From Diadema setosum (Eukaryota > Echinodermata > Echinoidea > Diadematoida > Diadematidae): 64,000 nt of DNA. This document shows positions 44,063 through 56,830 of this stretch, one piece after another; positions within the stretch are counted from its first letter, which is position 1; the number at the start of each line of letters is the position of its first letter. The notes beneath the pieces were generated by a model. That model searched no databases. It saw nothing but the letters and a program-made list of their open reading frames with translations, and was not told where the DNA came from. Position numbers and translations under genes: made by a program. The stretch covers positions 17,682,844 to 17,746,843 of the forward strand of contig CM067075.1 in assembly GCA_033980235.1 (NCBI GenBank), given 5' to 3'.

Positions 44063-45200
44063 AAACTGTAACCAAGTCTACGGGGCCAAAAAAGGATGCC
44101 TATATCCCACTGTTGCGTGAAACATTATTCTAAAATAATTATAACTCTTCTCATATTTACCTTTCTTATCTATATATATTCAAAAAACAATATATTATCT
44201 ATATTCTGTAAATGCTATAGATACTATACCCTGACATTGATGCCAGTATATGTTACCTATTATTCATATAATTCATACAATTCTTACAATTCTTAACAAT
44301 CATTAAAATACATACATATACAAATACCTTAGCACAAACATCTGTGTATGAGTGTATATACTGATAATACCTATATTCTGAAATAACTTTACGAATATAC
44401 AAAACATATAATACCTATTTATAATGCCTATCTGAATCATTTCTACGCAAACAAATATATTTTGTATTCAAATACATAATGGTATATAATAACATTGAAT
44501 AACATCAAAAATTACAGACAGAAGTGCGACTACTGTGATTACTGAAAATTGTGTGATTACTGAAAATTTAAAGGCCAGAAATGGTTCAACCAAAGAGTAA
44601 GTACTCCTATAAATTTGGTTCACGTTTACCAAATTTGGAAACAGTCGCAATTCTGTCTAATAACAAATTTTGGTAATTAATGACAGGTCTCGTTCGCCTG
44701 TATAAAAATATTTGATAACATGCAAATCAAGCAAGACATTACAATGTCTGATGGGTATGAAGTAAACGTACATAATACAATAACTTTCAGTAATAAATTT
44801 CGAACCTCGGATTTGAAACAGTGCTGGGAGCGGTTCGTTGATACTGAACTGATATCAAAGAAAATTTCAAAATATGAACAAAAGAGATCAAAATCATATA
44901 TAGTTCATATGATTCATAAACTTGAAACAGATTTATATGGAGAAAAAAAAAGGCCTTAGGGCAATACGGCACTTTTTATTAAGGCCTATCAATACATCAT
45001 TGTTTATATGTATATATCAAAATGAAATGTATAATCGTATAAATATTGGAGATAAAAATAGAAACAACTCAATTTATGAGTTAGTGGCCAGACTCTCTTT
45101 ATATACGGCACTGCACACGCCCAGTACGCCCTCTTGTGCCTATAAAATATTTTGGTACGGTTACGGAGTACATTTTGTACGAAGGACTACGGAGCAGTGA
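44063..45200. other. Intergenic, AT-rich
   Basis: No gene was recognised. AATTCATACAATTCTTACAA short repeats occur at about 44270-44300. The motif CCAGACTCTCTTTATATACG at about 45087 is shared with about 42224. Confidence 0.4.
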
Positions 45201-48110
45201 GATGTGTGGCGGGAAAATTGACATGCATAGGTTATGTCATACATGTACTAAGATGTGTACCACGGATTTTGCACTGTGCTCTGTATGGTCCTACGTGATA
45301 TAATTCAGCGCTTGATGACATGCATTGATGCATGTTGTGATTGACGTGGTAATAAGGTACAAGGTGTCGACCGGATCGCGGAAGACCTACCCACCATGCT
45401 GTGTCGATGTCTCCTATGGCCTACCATTTGCCTACGAACACCTACGTTAATAGACTGCCAGATAATTAGCTCAACTAGATATTCGAACAGTACAATTTCA
45501 CGGGATTCAATTGCACGATAACTTTTATTCACGACATTCCGAGGACCGTGCGGCCCGTCCGAAGGTAACAACCATCGTTAACTTTTTGTTGTTGAATGTT
45601 TAGAGGCCTAACTGTTACTACACACGGTAGGAAGCCTAATTATGCTAAATAGTAGGCCTATAGGCCCTACTAGAATTCTAGACTTCTAGTACTAGCATGA
45701 CTAGTAGTAAGCATGGTAAGGGGGTCTAGTACTAAGTAGTAGGCCTACGTGCCTACTAATTCCACGGTTATACACACTAACTTTAGTTACATAGGGGCTT
45801 AGGGCTATATGACAATATGTATCTATTATGTATGGTTGAGGGGTCTAGATATCGCGCACGAAAATTTGTGATGCTGTTGTGATAAAAATTATTCCACAAT
45901 CGTACCTGAATTTCTCAATAAATATCACAAAAATGCAGAAAAATCACCTCCCAGAATCTCCTGATGATACGATGACGGAGTAGTGCGCTGTCGCCGTTTG
46001 TATGTCGGACTTAATTTTATGCGTTCAATTTCTCGGGGTAGGCCTATATGTAAAGCCAAGGTCGCGCAGCTGCCCTATGTAGTTTCATGCGTGAAAGTGT
46101 CTGCCCCTCTCCGCGGCTGTAATGTGCTTCGGCTTTCGTAGAATATTAAATTTATAAACGATCGATCGAACAAATTACGAATTCTATCGGCTACGATCAT
46201 ACGAACGAGACAAGCGAAACGACACGTCTAGGCTACAACATCCTTTAAAAAGATTTTAAGCTAAGGTACAATGAAGGTAGGTAAATTATAAGGTAAAAAA
46301 TTGGAAATTTAGTGAAAAATTTGTTTGAAATCAAAATTTCTTACCTGCTTCCTTCTCATGTTTAGCGGTTGTCAGGTATGTTTATTCCATGGGCGTATCG
46401 GCAAATGTTGCGCTTAGTCCTACGCGTAAATTTGCTTGCTATACGCAGTTACGCTATGCGCGATCATTAAGTCCCTGCGCGAGACCTAGTACCCTTACTA
46501 TACTCAATGAATGCATTGCCATTGCATTGCTATCCTGCTATTTGAATAGCCCGACCAGACGCTGTTAGAATACGCTGGGGCGCGCTACGTACGTACAGCG
46601 ACTGGGCTGTGTATAGTTATCCTGCTATTAAAGCTAACGTTAGGCACTTTTAGAGATCTAATAATTTTATTACGGACAGTGTAGCTACAATAGATCCTAT
46701 ATTGACTTGGCAAGTTGTAAAGGGCCTAACGTTAGATTCTATAGGATCTAGAAATAATTCTAGGTCTAACTGTTATGCAGTTTAAAATGTTTTATAACTT
46801 AAGACAAATCGATAAGCTAGAACCTTTTCTACTACGCTAGACAGAATACTCTAATGTTAGAATCTAATTATTTTCAATTATTCATCGATCACTTCTGCTC
46901 ATGTCATCATGGTTTCACCCATCAATGAAATGATGTGAAAAATAACGTTAGAGGTGTAGGCCCTAGGTCCTAGAACTACACAATTGACATTTTCATGTAA
47001 CATTAGTATGTAATAAATTCCAACTTACAGTGTAGGTTTGATAGAGGTCTAACGTTAGCCTATCTAATAACAGCCCCGGGCCCGGCACGGCCTGGCGAAC
47101 AGCCTTGATAAGCTAGCTATATAAAATTTAAAACGCTAGCGAGCTCGCTGCGCTGCGTGCATAGCAACAACGGTTTCTGTATTTTCAGACAGCTCGCCCG
47201 CGAGAAATGTCGCCCGGAACAGGTCGCCCTCATGAACAAATCGCTCAAGTTGAGATGCGAATTTTCATATATAAAAACACATTCAATTTTTCTGATCTGA
47301 AAGGATTTGGTTTAGAATCCATTTCAAGGATAATTTTATGTTGTACCTAACTCATTCATGAAATATTACTTCCAAGACTTGAAAGTGTGATTTATAAATT
47401 ACCGATTCATAAGCTCGACAACTACGATCTGTCTCAGGGGCGAGTTGTCCCAGATCAGTACAACTTCTGCATGCTGCACATGGTTACACACGCGCGTACG
47501 TACCAAACGCGCGAACCACTCGCTAGAATGACTTCAATGGCAAAACATTTGACATTTTACACACAACAAACATCCTTCACAATCATCGCTACGTTTAATC
47601 ACACGGCACTTTCGATTGAAAAAGACTGGTCGACTCGAAAAAAGGCTAACATACATGCATGATACTTACCATACCACGGTGAGCTGAGGCGCCGAGACAT
47701 ATGGTAGCCCTACTACATATCGACCACCCTTATTGAAACCGACCGCGTATAATTCGCGCACTGAACACTTAGTACGCACTTCTCTGCGCGCAAAGCACAT
47801 AAAAATGGATTGGCTTTGAATGTAGATGAGGATGGTGTGGGAAAACGCGATAATTCACTGTTCATTAATGGTTTTAATCAAGGACAAAATTTCGAAAGAA
47901 TATTTTCACCGAATCGTAATGACAGCACGATGTAATGTCTATGGAAGTTTCTAAAAGGCTTCTAAAAAGCTTCGTACAACACGGTGTTCAATACAACTCG
48001 GTTTGCGTGCATTGTCACTGCAAAAACAGCAGTCGATCCTAATAATGTGATTTACCGCGGGGAGCTGAAACGAGGCCACGCAAGATCGTCGGCGATATTT
48101 TTGCACTGAA
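45200..48110. other. CpG-richer tract, possible promoter or upstream region, no gene recognised
   Basis: Compared with the rest of the window, CpG dinucleotides are frequent here, for example around 46060-46140, 46560-46600, 47080-47240 and 47680-48100. Short palindromes TAGGCCTA and CTAACGTTAG recur (45600-47060). A BRCA1 5' non-coding exon and promoter could lie in this interval, since the coding start at 51382 is preceded by a splice acceptor, but nothing in the sequence fixes it. Confidence 0.35.
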
Positions 48111-48539
48111 ACTTCGAATCAAAAAGGGAACAACGGCATTTGATAGAGCTGGATTTTCTCAATCACGTAGGTCAAGTTTTTTACGTGAATTTTAGTGTTA
48201 AATATTCTTATCAAGCAAATAAACATTAGGCGGTCGATAAGTAGTAGGTCCAACCATAATAACCAGTCAGTACGGAGGATTTTCTGAGTTCGCAGCGGGA
48301 CAACCACCGGATAAAAAATAGTAAATGTCAAAAAAATTGATGCGGTAATCAAAAAGGGGTGCAGGCGGGGACGAGAAACAACAGTTTTTGATATTTTTAA
48401 AGCCAATTTTTAAAAATAGTAAATAGCAAAAAAAAGCATGCGGCAGCCAAAATAGACACGCGCGAGGACGAGCATGCAACTACTATCTTTTTTTACTTGG
48501 CCTAAGGAAGGGGCCTGCATCTCGTCACCCGCACTCCTA

Positions 48540-48605
48540 TAGATAAAGCACTTAAAAGATGTGTTCGGGGGGGGGGGGGGGCATGCGGGTGACTGTGATG
48601 CTCCC
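48540..48605. repeat. G run and short duplication
   Basis: A run of about 14 G (48567-48581) lies between two phrases sharing GTAGACAAGCACGTAAAAGG/ATAGATAAAGCACTTAAAAG at about 48540 and 48605. Confidence 0.5.
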
Positions 48606-48869
48606 GTAGACAAGCACGTAAAAGGTGCTTGCAGGTGAACGTGATATAACACGTAGACTTCTATTCCTAATAGAAACCGTCTATAAATTTCAGATATTCA
48701 CAGAAAACTGTTCGGTTTTCACCACAGTTTGCTTGGTTGTGGTATCCCTGCCAAGTTTCAAGTGTAGTGAACACAGTCCCAGGCATAAATTTTTGTCCAG
48801 GGCGCTAGTAACAATTTTAAGCAGGGCGACAGTACTCCGGCCCCTGACGAGGTGCAGGCACCTCACTAT

Positions 48870-50445
48870 ACAGTGCAACCAGGGAGGTGAGACAAAAAGG
48901 AGTGGGCACTCTGCCCTGAGGGTTTTCCCTGTCACTCAACACAGGATTACAAGGGATCAGTGCCTCAACGAACAAGTAAACGACCTCTTACGTAACGAGG
49001 TCAGTCTGATCGTTATCACTGCTGTTTGATGTTCGATCCTCGGGGCCGCGGTGATTTGGCCCTCTATCGTTAGGAGTATGGACAGGCCAGTTGACTTGTG
49101 TGTGTTCACAAGGACATGTATGAGGGTTTTACATTCTTTATGCAGGCTCACACGGCATATACTCTTGGGACCTGCTAGTCTAAGAATTCAGCTCTCGATA
49201 GATACAAAAAGTTTGAAAATCGGCCAAGAAGAAGTTGAGTTTTGACAATGTAACTGTTTAACAATAGCCATTGTTTTGTTCTTGTCTTAATCAAATTACG
49301 ACGCAATGTCAAGTGTAAATCCTGACTAGTGCTGACGAAATTCACCTGTAGATCTGCAGATGTTGGGGTTTTTCTTTAGTCTGATGTATCACTTCATTGT
49401 TCGCTCGTGTTGGTTCTCTTGTCATATTTTTTGGGAAACTTGCGTACATCCGCCAAGACATGTTTTTTCTGGTCCCACTAACATATTTTTGTGAGCAATT
49501 TTAGTTCTCCAGGGGATGAAAACACTATTTGAATGTTTTTTTGTTGTATGCTGGGGATATATTGAGGCAGGAGGGCTCGAATCTACAACAGAGTGGTCAT
49601 GATGGAGACTACTATAGGACCTAATCTTGGTGAAATAACTTGCCTCCTTGCCTGGTGTATGGTGAAAACATGTGAGAGTTCAGTGAGAGCTGAACTATCT
49701 CACATGTCCTGTATCACTGTATGCCTGATAAGATATTCACCATGGCGCTTTTTTTGTCTGTCTCTCTGTTTTTGTTTTATTCTTATTTGAAAGCTGAATG
49801 GGTATCTTTATGATGGTTGTTGCTGTTGTGGTTGGTATTTTCTGTGCTAGCTTGGTATTAAAATTATTATTATCATCAGACATTATTAGGGCCTGTGTTC
49901 CACTACTCAGCTGTTCATGTTTCCTTCATATTCTTACAATCAGTATATTATTATTGGTGCTGCTAATCATTATTATTAAATGTTTCTAAGTCTGTGTTAA
50001 TTTGTTTTGATCCATTTCATGTAAAAGTTATTTCGCCATAATAGCATGCAAAGTACATTTGTTCCCAAGAAATCTTATAGTACATGGACATGTAAATGCA
50101 CATAAATTATAATACCTTGAATACTAGCTGCAAAATTCAAAATGTGACCATGCAACCAGTTCACTGCACATCACAATGCACCAGTGTTGTTTGCAGGCAC
50201 AGCAATGGGTAATGCACCAGTATACACCACCCACCAGTACCACGTGGAGTAATCCAGGTTCTGGCCAGGGAGGGGTGAGACCCACCAGCCTGTTGACAAG
50301 GATTGCGCATGTGCACTGCGCGGCCAAGCGGCAGTAATCTAGTTAGTGGAGTGGTCTCTTGGGGAGTGCGGCTCCGAGGATGGTTCAAAAGACACTAATC
50401 CAGTGCCCACTCCTTTTCCTCTCACCTCCCTGGTGCAACTTACTG
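48870..50445. repeat. Pair of inverted 35-bp sequences 1.5 kb apart
   Basis: GTGCAACCAGGGAGGTGAGA ... AAAGGAGTGGGCACT (48875-48911) recurs inverted as GTGCCCACTCCTTTTCCTCT ... CACCTCCCTGGTGCAACT (50402-50441). They could be the ends of a degraded element or two independent repeat copies. The interval holds no recognised gene. Confidence 0.5.
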
Positions 50446-51369
50446 TAAGAGCGTCAAAATAATACCCCATGCATTTGAAGCACCTATTTGTATCCTAAAG
50501 CGTGTATTTGTAGATTCTACCGCAAATCGCATTTTTGTAATGTGCGCTTCTGAATTCAGAGTATTTTCTTTACATGTGAGTAAAATTTCAAGCACATTGT
50601 GACATATTCTAAGTTTCTATGAATTGATAGAAAAACATTAGGGTGTCGATATTAGACACCCGACCATAGATAGGTTCTAATTACATGATCACTGATGATA
50701 GTAAATGTGTAAACTTCTTTCCTAAACATGATAGAGGTCTACATGTATTATGCACTTGCAGCAAGAGCTTTCACACTTAGCAAGTGTTCACACACTTGTC
50801 AAGGATGGCTAGCCATGCATTTAGTAAATTTGCAATGCATTGGTTATTTTATCAGTCGCATGAAAAGGGATAGATATGTTTATGACTAAAATTTGTCCAC
50901 CGTTCTACAAAACGATGCACAGGTCTCCGTTTGTCAGTTTGGAATAGGGTGCATGCAGTTAACTGGAAAATAGCCTAAACCCACTTGACTGTGCCGCGTA
51001 CATGTACACAATGTATGTTACACAGGTCCATTATTACCTTATGCATGCACAATTCTTGACCGAAAAATCGCTCTGTATCTGGTCGTCGGAGATGTGTTCT
51101 GCAAAGACTGCATCTGGCTTCACGAAATTCCCTGGAGGAGAGCTGTATAAGTCAAAAAATGATAAAAGACTCCTTCAGACAGACAGATTTTTCTGTCTAG
51201 CACAATTCCTACTGACACACTGAGACCTGTGCATCACCTGTATTGTCCATGTGCAAAGTAATCTGGTTAGCATTGTACTCGCTTGTGTGTCACAACTACA
51301 GTCTTGCCATACATGTATGTTGTATGATATGAGTCATTTCCCTCACTACGGTATCGGTATTTGATTTAG

Positions 51370-51381
51370 GGAGGAGGAACA
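51370..51381 (+). other. BRCA1: BRCA1 5' UTR part of the first coding exon
   Basis: The acceptor TATTTGATTTAG (to 51369) is followed by GGAGGAGGAACA and then the start codon. This implies at least one upstream non-coding exon, as in human BRCA1. Confidence 0.7.
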
Positions 51382-51455
51382 ATGAATGATACATTGCTGA
51401 AAAAAGTCACAGACAGCATTGGGCTTATGCAGAAAAACCTCGAATGCTCAATTTG
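51382..51455 (+). CDS. BRCA1: BRCA1 RING E3 ligase, first coding exon (partial gene)
   Basis: BRCA1 pairs with BARD1 through its N-terminal RING and acts in homologous-recombination repair and H2A ubiquitylation. ATG 51382 opens MNDTLLKKVTDSIGLMQKNL, then ECSI, ending TG|GTAAGT. The split codon completes with C from 55788 to give Cys, so the exon carries the first two zinc ligands (C-x2-C in ECSIC). It aligns with human AMQKILECPIC, and the helix before the RING (the BARD1-contact helix) is present. The exon ends at the same place in the codon as the human one. The rest of the protein, including the BRCT repeats, lies beyond the window. Confidence 0.93.
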
Positions 51456-52250
51456 GTAAGTGGAAACTACACTGTACTGTATAGTTAAATCTGAACCCAT
51501 ATAATATTTGCTTGTGCTGCTCTCCATGTTGGGCCTTTTACAGGGTCAAAGGTAGCCACCGTGTTATATTTCTTGTGTGCGCTCTATCATGCACATTCTG
51601 TTAATGATTTCCTTCAAAACTTGCATGGAGGTGCATCATGGTGGAACTTAGCCCCTGTATTGTTTTTAATGATGTTGCCCTCATTGTTCCACTGTTTATA
51701 GGGTCAAAGGTCATATTGTTCAATATGTCTAGTAGGGCTCACTCCTGTGAATAAAATGGACTGTCCCAGACCCCTTCACAAATTCGTACCAAAGATACCA
51801 AAATAAATGAAGAAAAAAATTAATTAAAAATGAATGATGTAGTTTGGCAAAAAACTGAATAGCTGTAGATATTGAGTATGAATTCCTCTACAAACTGCAT
51901 TTTGGTTGGAAGATGAAAGCTTTTCTGATGGAATTTGAGGGGACTATATTTCATTGGGTACGTGTACGGAGTGACAAGAACTCGTAGTCTTGCTTTGCGG
52001 ACCCTTGGAAAGAATTTGAGCAGAAGAACCTACCCTGGAAATTTGATGGATGAAAGGTAATATCTCACTTATCCAGGTTAGTGAAGATGAAACACCTCAT
52101 TTCTCCCAGCTATTTTACAGAATTTTTTGAAATTTGAATTTTAACACACGTCTCTATGGGGAATTATTTACCCGTGTGAGCCCTATAGAGAATGCACGCA
52201 ATGCATGCAAGTCTATGGGAAGTATTCATCCCATACAAGCTTGCTGGTTT
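51456..52250. other. BRCA1 intron: degenerate GGGTCAAAGGT repeats
   Basis: Around 51535-51720 two diverged copies of an about 180-bp unit contain TACAGGGTCAAAGGTAGCCA / TATAGGGTCAAAGGTCATAT and TTCTTGTGTGCGCTC. Related pieces recur at 53440-53830. No exon is seen. Confidence 0.6.
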
Positions 52251-52254
52251 ATGT

Positions 52255-52900
52255 TGATCTTGTATTGTATTGTATTGTGTCAGATCTCTTCCTCCCTACC
52301 CTCCCCCTTCTCCTCACTACCCCCTCCCTCTATCTCTCTCCTGTACTTCCCCCCCCCCAACCCTGCCTTGCTACAATTTGTTTTCTTATTATGTTCTTGT
52401 GGTACTAGATCTTAGTACATAGCAGTCATCAGTATCACACAACTTTGAATGACTGTGATATTCTTGTATTGTGTATCTTGTATTGTGTCAGATCTCTTCC
52501 TCCCTACCCTCCCCCTTCTCCTCCCTACCCCCCTCCCTCTACCTCTCTCCTGTACTCCCCCCCCCCCCCAACTCTGCCTTGCTACAATTTATTTTCTTAT
52601 GTTCTTGTGGTACTAGATCTTAGTACATAGCAGTCATCAGTATCACACGACTTTGAATGACTGTGATATTCTTGTATTGTGTATCTTGTATTGTGTCAGA
52701 TCTCTTCATCCCTCCCCCTTCTCCTCCCTATCCCCCCCCCCCTACCTCTCTCCTCTACTCCCCCCCCCCCCCCAACTCTGCCTTGCTACAATATACAATT
52801 AGTTTTCTTATTATGCTCTTGTGGTACTAGATCTTAGTACGTCATGCAGTCATCAGTACAATCACACAACTTTGAATGACTGTGTTATTTTAATGTATTT
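52255..52900. repeat. Three tandem 208-bp copies with pyrimidine tract
   Basis: CAGATCTCTTC marks the copies at 52281, 52489 and 52697, exactly 208 bp apart. Each holds an about 90-nt almost pure C/T tract ending in a C run, then CTTGCTACAAT, CTTGTGGTACTAGATCTTAG and TGAATGACTGTGATATT. The C runs differ in length between copies. Confidence 0.92.
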
Positions 52901-53829
52901 CTTTGTTTTGGCTACCACTGAAACAGCTCAAAATACATAAAGTTAGTCTGTTTGACAAAACAAAGTCTTATCAAGTACTTTGTAGGCTATAAGGTGACGA
53001 TGACACCCCCATAATCAAGGATAACTGCCTGGATCTATGTATTCATCTTATGAAGTACTGATCAAAACTGCAAGATTTATTATAAAAAAAACCCAAAGGG
53101 CATGATTTTCAAAAGTGTCCCTATGAGAAGCTTTATAACACTTCAATGTGTAATTCCTCATATGATGTAGGGGCAAATATCATCAAAAACACATTTATCA
53201 TGTTAAAGCCCTAGTATGTGGCCTGTATGGCTCCAAATTTGATGTGGAAGTGTGTATCTAAAAATCTAGCCTCCTGTTACTTATGGTGGTAGAAAAATCA
53301 ATAATTTTGTGTATCAAGATCAAACAAGTGAGGACACTTGTTTGATCTTGATTCTAAGATCTCTTGTCTGCACTTTGCTGGACTTACTTCCTTTCCAAAA
53401 TAAGAGGTTTGTCGTCAATCTGAGCCCCCTGTGATTTTTAGTAATGCTGCTCCCAATGTTCCGTCTTTTACAAGATCAAACACAGCCACCATGTATATTT
53501 CTTCTGTGTGCTCTTCATTCCAAAGCACATTTCTTGATGGGTATTTGTCAAAATGCAAAACTTGATGGTGAAATTTAGGCCACTGTATTGTTTCTGGTAC
53601 ATTGTATGGTGCTCCCAGTGTTCTATGTACCCTTTATATGGTGTAAGGTACAATTTTGGTGGGTGTCTTGTGTGTGCCATACTGCAAGTGGCGTTTTGTG
53701 ACATATATTGTTGAAATTTTGTACTCGGTCATATGATGGTCAGCTCTAGACCCCTGTTGTTTTTGGTGCTGCTGCCCTCAGTTTTCCGTACTACAATGTA
53801 TGTAGGGTCAGAGGTCATTGGTTGCTGAC
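52901..53829. other. BRCA1 intron: diverged repeats
   Basis: Units with CCACCATGTATATTTCTTCT and TTGTTTCTGGTACATTGTATG continue the 51.5-kb repeat family. A 21-bp inverted pair, AGATCAAACAAGTG/CACTTGTTTGATCT, lies at about 53318-53351. Confidence 0.55.
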
Positions 53830-53833
53830 TTAA

Positions 53834-54404
53834 AGGACAAGTTCACCTTCATAAACATAAGGATTGAGAGAATGCAGCAATATAAGTAGAACACATCAGT
53901 GAAACTTTGAGGAAAATTGGACAATTGATGCAAAAGTTATGAATTTTTGAAATTTTTGTGTTGGAACTACTGGATGAGGAGACTACTACAGCTTGTGAGT
54001 CATATGCATACAACAGTATAAAGAAAATGTAAAGAAAATTCAACATATTTTCACTTTTTTTCGCATAATAAAAGACCACTTGACTTGCCTCTTTCTAAAG
54101 GCAGGGGGAATACTGATTACCCATAACATATGTCGGTAACGAGTCAAGGGAATGTGTACTTTTTTTCAAAAGATGAAATTTTGTGAAATTATCTTTATAT
54201 TTTCCGTATATTGTTGTACGCATGTGACATCTAAGTTATTCATACACTGCAGTAGTCTTCTCATCCAGCGGTTACTGCACAAAAACTTCAAAAATTCATA
54301 ACTTTTGAACGGATTGTCCGATTTTCCTCAAACTTTCAATAATGTGTTCTACTAATATTGCTACATTCTCTCAATCCTTATGTTTATAAAGGTGAACGTG
54401 TCCT
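53834..54404. mobile_element. Palindromic TTAA MITE, complete copy 1 (AGGACAAGTTCACCTTCATA)
   Basis: It is flanked by TTAA at 53830-53833 and 54405-54408. The two halves are inverted copies of each other over most of their length: AGGACAAGTTCACCTTCATA at the left and TATAAAGGTGAACGTGTCCT at the right. The centre reads CCATAACATATGTCGGTAAC. It is a foldback-type MITE of 571 bp without coding capacity. Confidence 0.88.
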
Positions 54405-54409
54405 TTAAG

Positions 54410-55787
54410 TATAAATTCAAATGCATAATGTCATATGAGCCCCATTTTGTGGTGTGAGATGTGAACTGATTGATCATATCTTCCTAATTGAACATCTTTC
54501 CTTTGTATCACGAATAAAGTTCAATTATCTGCAATTTTAACTCGCCCAAAATATTTTGTACATGAATGCATGTGGACAAATGTGGGCTTAATAAAAGCCT
54601 TCAAGTAAGGCAATTTTTTCAGCTCCTGCAATTTTGACTCATGTGGAGTTAACATTGTGTAAGCTTGTGTAGAACAAAAGACAAACAAGATTTAGATCTC
54701 CCATACAAAACTGACCACTTAGAATTAGAGCTAAAATTACTTTGTTTATCAAGACCAAACAAATTTATAATATGGTGGTCTAGCTTTAAATGCGTGAACA
54801 AAAATGACAGTTTAAATAAGTTTGGTTTCTTCTGTTGGAACTTTTCAAATGATTGATACACTATATCAAATGATTACACACACACACAAACACATGAACA
54901 TAGCAATAAACTGCAAAAATCTGTTTGCTCCTACATGTAATTTCATGAAAACATTTTTTTCACAATTTGTGATGCAGAGATGCCAACTGTTACTTTTTGT
55001 AGTATTTTGTACTTTTTTTGGCAAAAAAAACTGCAGGTTTCATAGAAAATACTGTTTTCCTAATTGTACTACACATGTCTATTGCAGGAAAAGTAAAGAT
55101 AACTGTTTTTCCACCAAAAATAGGCCTTTTCTGCCATGAGAATACTACAATGCTGTTAGCAATGTTGGCATCCTTGGTCATGTTTGTGGAAAGGCATTTC
55201 AATTATCAGGTACAGGAGGAAAAACATGTATGTGTATGGGTCTAGGGCAATGACCCTCTGGGCAATTACCCTTCCCCTTCCCCTTCCCCTAATCCTAATC
55301 CTGAACCTAATCCTAACTCTAATCTTTACTCTGACCTTATCACTAACCAGTATTTAGTTTGGGGGGGGGGGGGGGGGTTAATTGCCCTTGTATGAATATG
55401 TAAACATATAAAACAATTTTTATTTGTATTCCAAATCAGTTGATTAAATTTTCAGTTACATTATATGGGACTCCTTTGGCGCATTTACAATATGTAGTCT
55501 GATTAGTTTTTGATGTAAAATCATACTTTGAAATAAAATTGTATCTGTAGTAAATGTAATAAGGTTCATATTGGGGTTGTGTTGTTGTTACAAGTGAAGA
55601 ATGATTGTATTGTATTGTTTGTACACTTACAGCAATGGCATGCAATTCAGCCTCAGGGCTGCTATGTATCATTCCTCTTCTGATGGAATAGCCAATATCG
55701 ATCCATCTATATCTAAATAGATTATATTTTTGTCATGTAACAGCAAATGCCTGTTTCAACTTTACATAAATTTATTCAATTTTATAG
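54410..55787. other. BRCA1 intron, no recognised exon
   Basis: It contains CCTTCCCCTTCCCCT followed by imperfect CCTAATC repeats (55268-55320), a G run of about 15 at 55362-55376, and a (CA)n patch at about 54876-54890. The acceptor TTCAATTTTATAG ends at 55787. Confidence 0.5.
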
Positions 55788-55841
55788 CCTCGACTTGCTT
55801 CAAGATCCTGTTTGCACAAAATGTGATCACCAATTTTGCAA
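55788..55841 (+). CDS. BRCA1: BRCA1 RING exon 2 of 4 visible (zinc ligands 3-5)
   Basis: This exon of 54 nt encodes, after completing the Cys codon, LDLLQDPVCTKCDHQFC and leaves two bases, AA|GTGAGT. It supplies Cys, His and Cys of the RING (C-D-H-x2-C). The spacing from ligand 2 to ligand 3 is 11 residues, as in human BRCA1 (LELIKEPVSTKCDHIFCK). The human exon has the same length and ends at the same codon position, which is strong evidence for orthology and not just a RING family match. Confidence 0.95.
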
Positions 55842-56749
55842 GTGAGTCAAATCCCTTAACTCTTTGTTATGAAGATGTTGCTGCACATACTTATCCATAT
55901 TATAATAATGATGATAAAGAGTGTTCTTTTGTTTTGTGGGAATAAATTGATGTACCTTGTATGCCACTGATTATTTTAATGTACCATGTGCAATTCAGTA
56001 TTGTCACATAATGCCTTTGTCTTCTACACAGTAGAAAATAGAATATTGATTAAAATAGATTTAAAGGTAGGGAATCCCATTTGCATGCCTTAAATGAAGA
56101 GTTGTACAAATACAGTGGTATGTTGAAGAGAGTATCATTTTAGAAACTCCCATAAAGTATTGGAAGTGGAAGGTAACATTTAGTACATTTTTATTGACCG
56201 TTAGATTTTGAATTGAATTTTTTTTCGGGGCTCACCGTAAATTCCAGTACATTACTAGGCTACCTTTGCAGACCCATGCACTGCATGTGTGTCCATCATG
56301 TATATTTTGTGAAGAAAGTTCATCAAAACTTACAAACATTTCTATATACATTCTTGCCACACACTCTATATGTTATTACATCAGCTCTTATACTTTTAGA
56401 TATGTGTTTATAGATAAAAAATACAGAAGACTGCAACAAAAAGGCTTAAGTGTGGCTGACACACAGAACTACTGAGTAGTTGAGTTTTGTGCATTATTCA
56501 AATAGTAGATAACTGTTGACTTCCAAATTTCTCAGCAGTGGCCTAAACAAGTCCCCTGAGGTTCATATTTAATGTTTTGCTGCATTTTGGGAGGTCTGTA
56601 AAGGTATCCCCTACCTTTAAGATAGATCTTCATTATGTGTCATATCATCTGTATATGAGTATATTTAATGTAATGAAAATTGTAAATTGTTTCATACTAT
56701 ATTGTCACATGCTATTTTTGTTTGCTTTTTTTTTAACCTCAATTTTCAG
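55842..56749. other. BRCA1 intron, short
   Basis: AT-rich 0.9-kb intron. The acceptor CCTCAATTTTCAG ends at 56749. AAGGTAGGGAATCCCATTTG at about 56065 and GGTATCCCCTACCTTTAA at about 56604 suggest the ends of a decayed inverted element. Confidence 0.5.
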
Positions 56750-56830
56750 CTTCTGCGTTCTTGCCCTCCTTCAGAGTTCAAGAAAAACTTCAGCTCCTTG
56801 TCCTCTATGTAAGGTTGCCATAACCAAAAG
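56750..56830 (+). CDS. BRCA1: BRCA1 RING exon 3 of 4 visible (zinc ligands 6-8)
   Basis: An exon of 81 nt (human 78) encodes FCVLALLQSSRKTSAP, then CPLCKVAITK, ending AAA AG|GTCAGT. It gives the last ligands: the Cys of FC and the CPLC pair. The split codon at the 5' side becomes Asn (AA+C), where human has Lys. CPLCKxxITKR is nearly identical to human CPLCKNDITKR. The loop between ligands 6 and 7 is 14 residues, one more than in human, and this accounts for the extra three bases. Confidence 0.95.

Noticed and set aside
47387..47662. 91-codon open frame in the CpG-richer tract
   Set aside because: No family resemblance, no splice sites placed, and ordinary length for chance in this composition.
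55268..55325. Telomere-like CCTAATC/CCCTAA repeats
   Set aside because: The repeats are irregular, short and interstitial; there is no run of the animal telomere unit.
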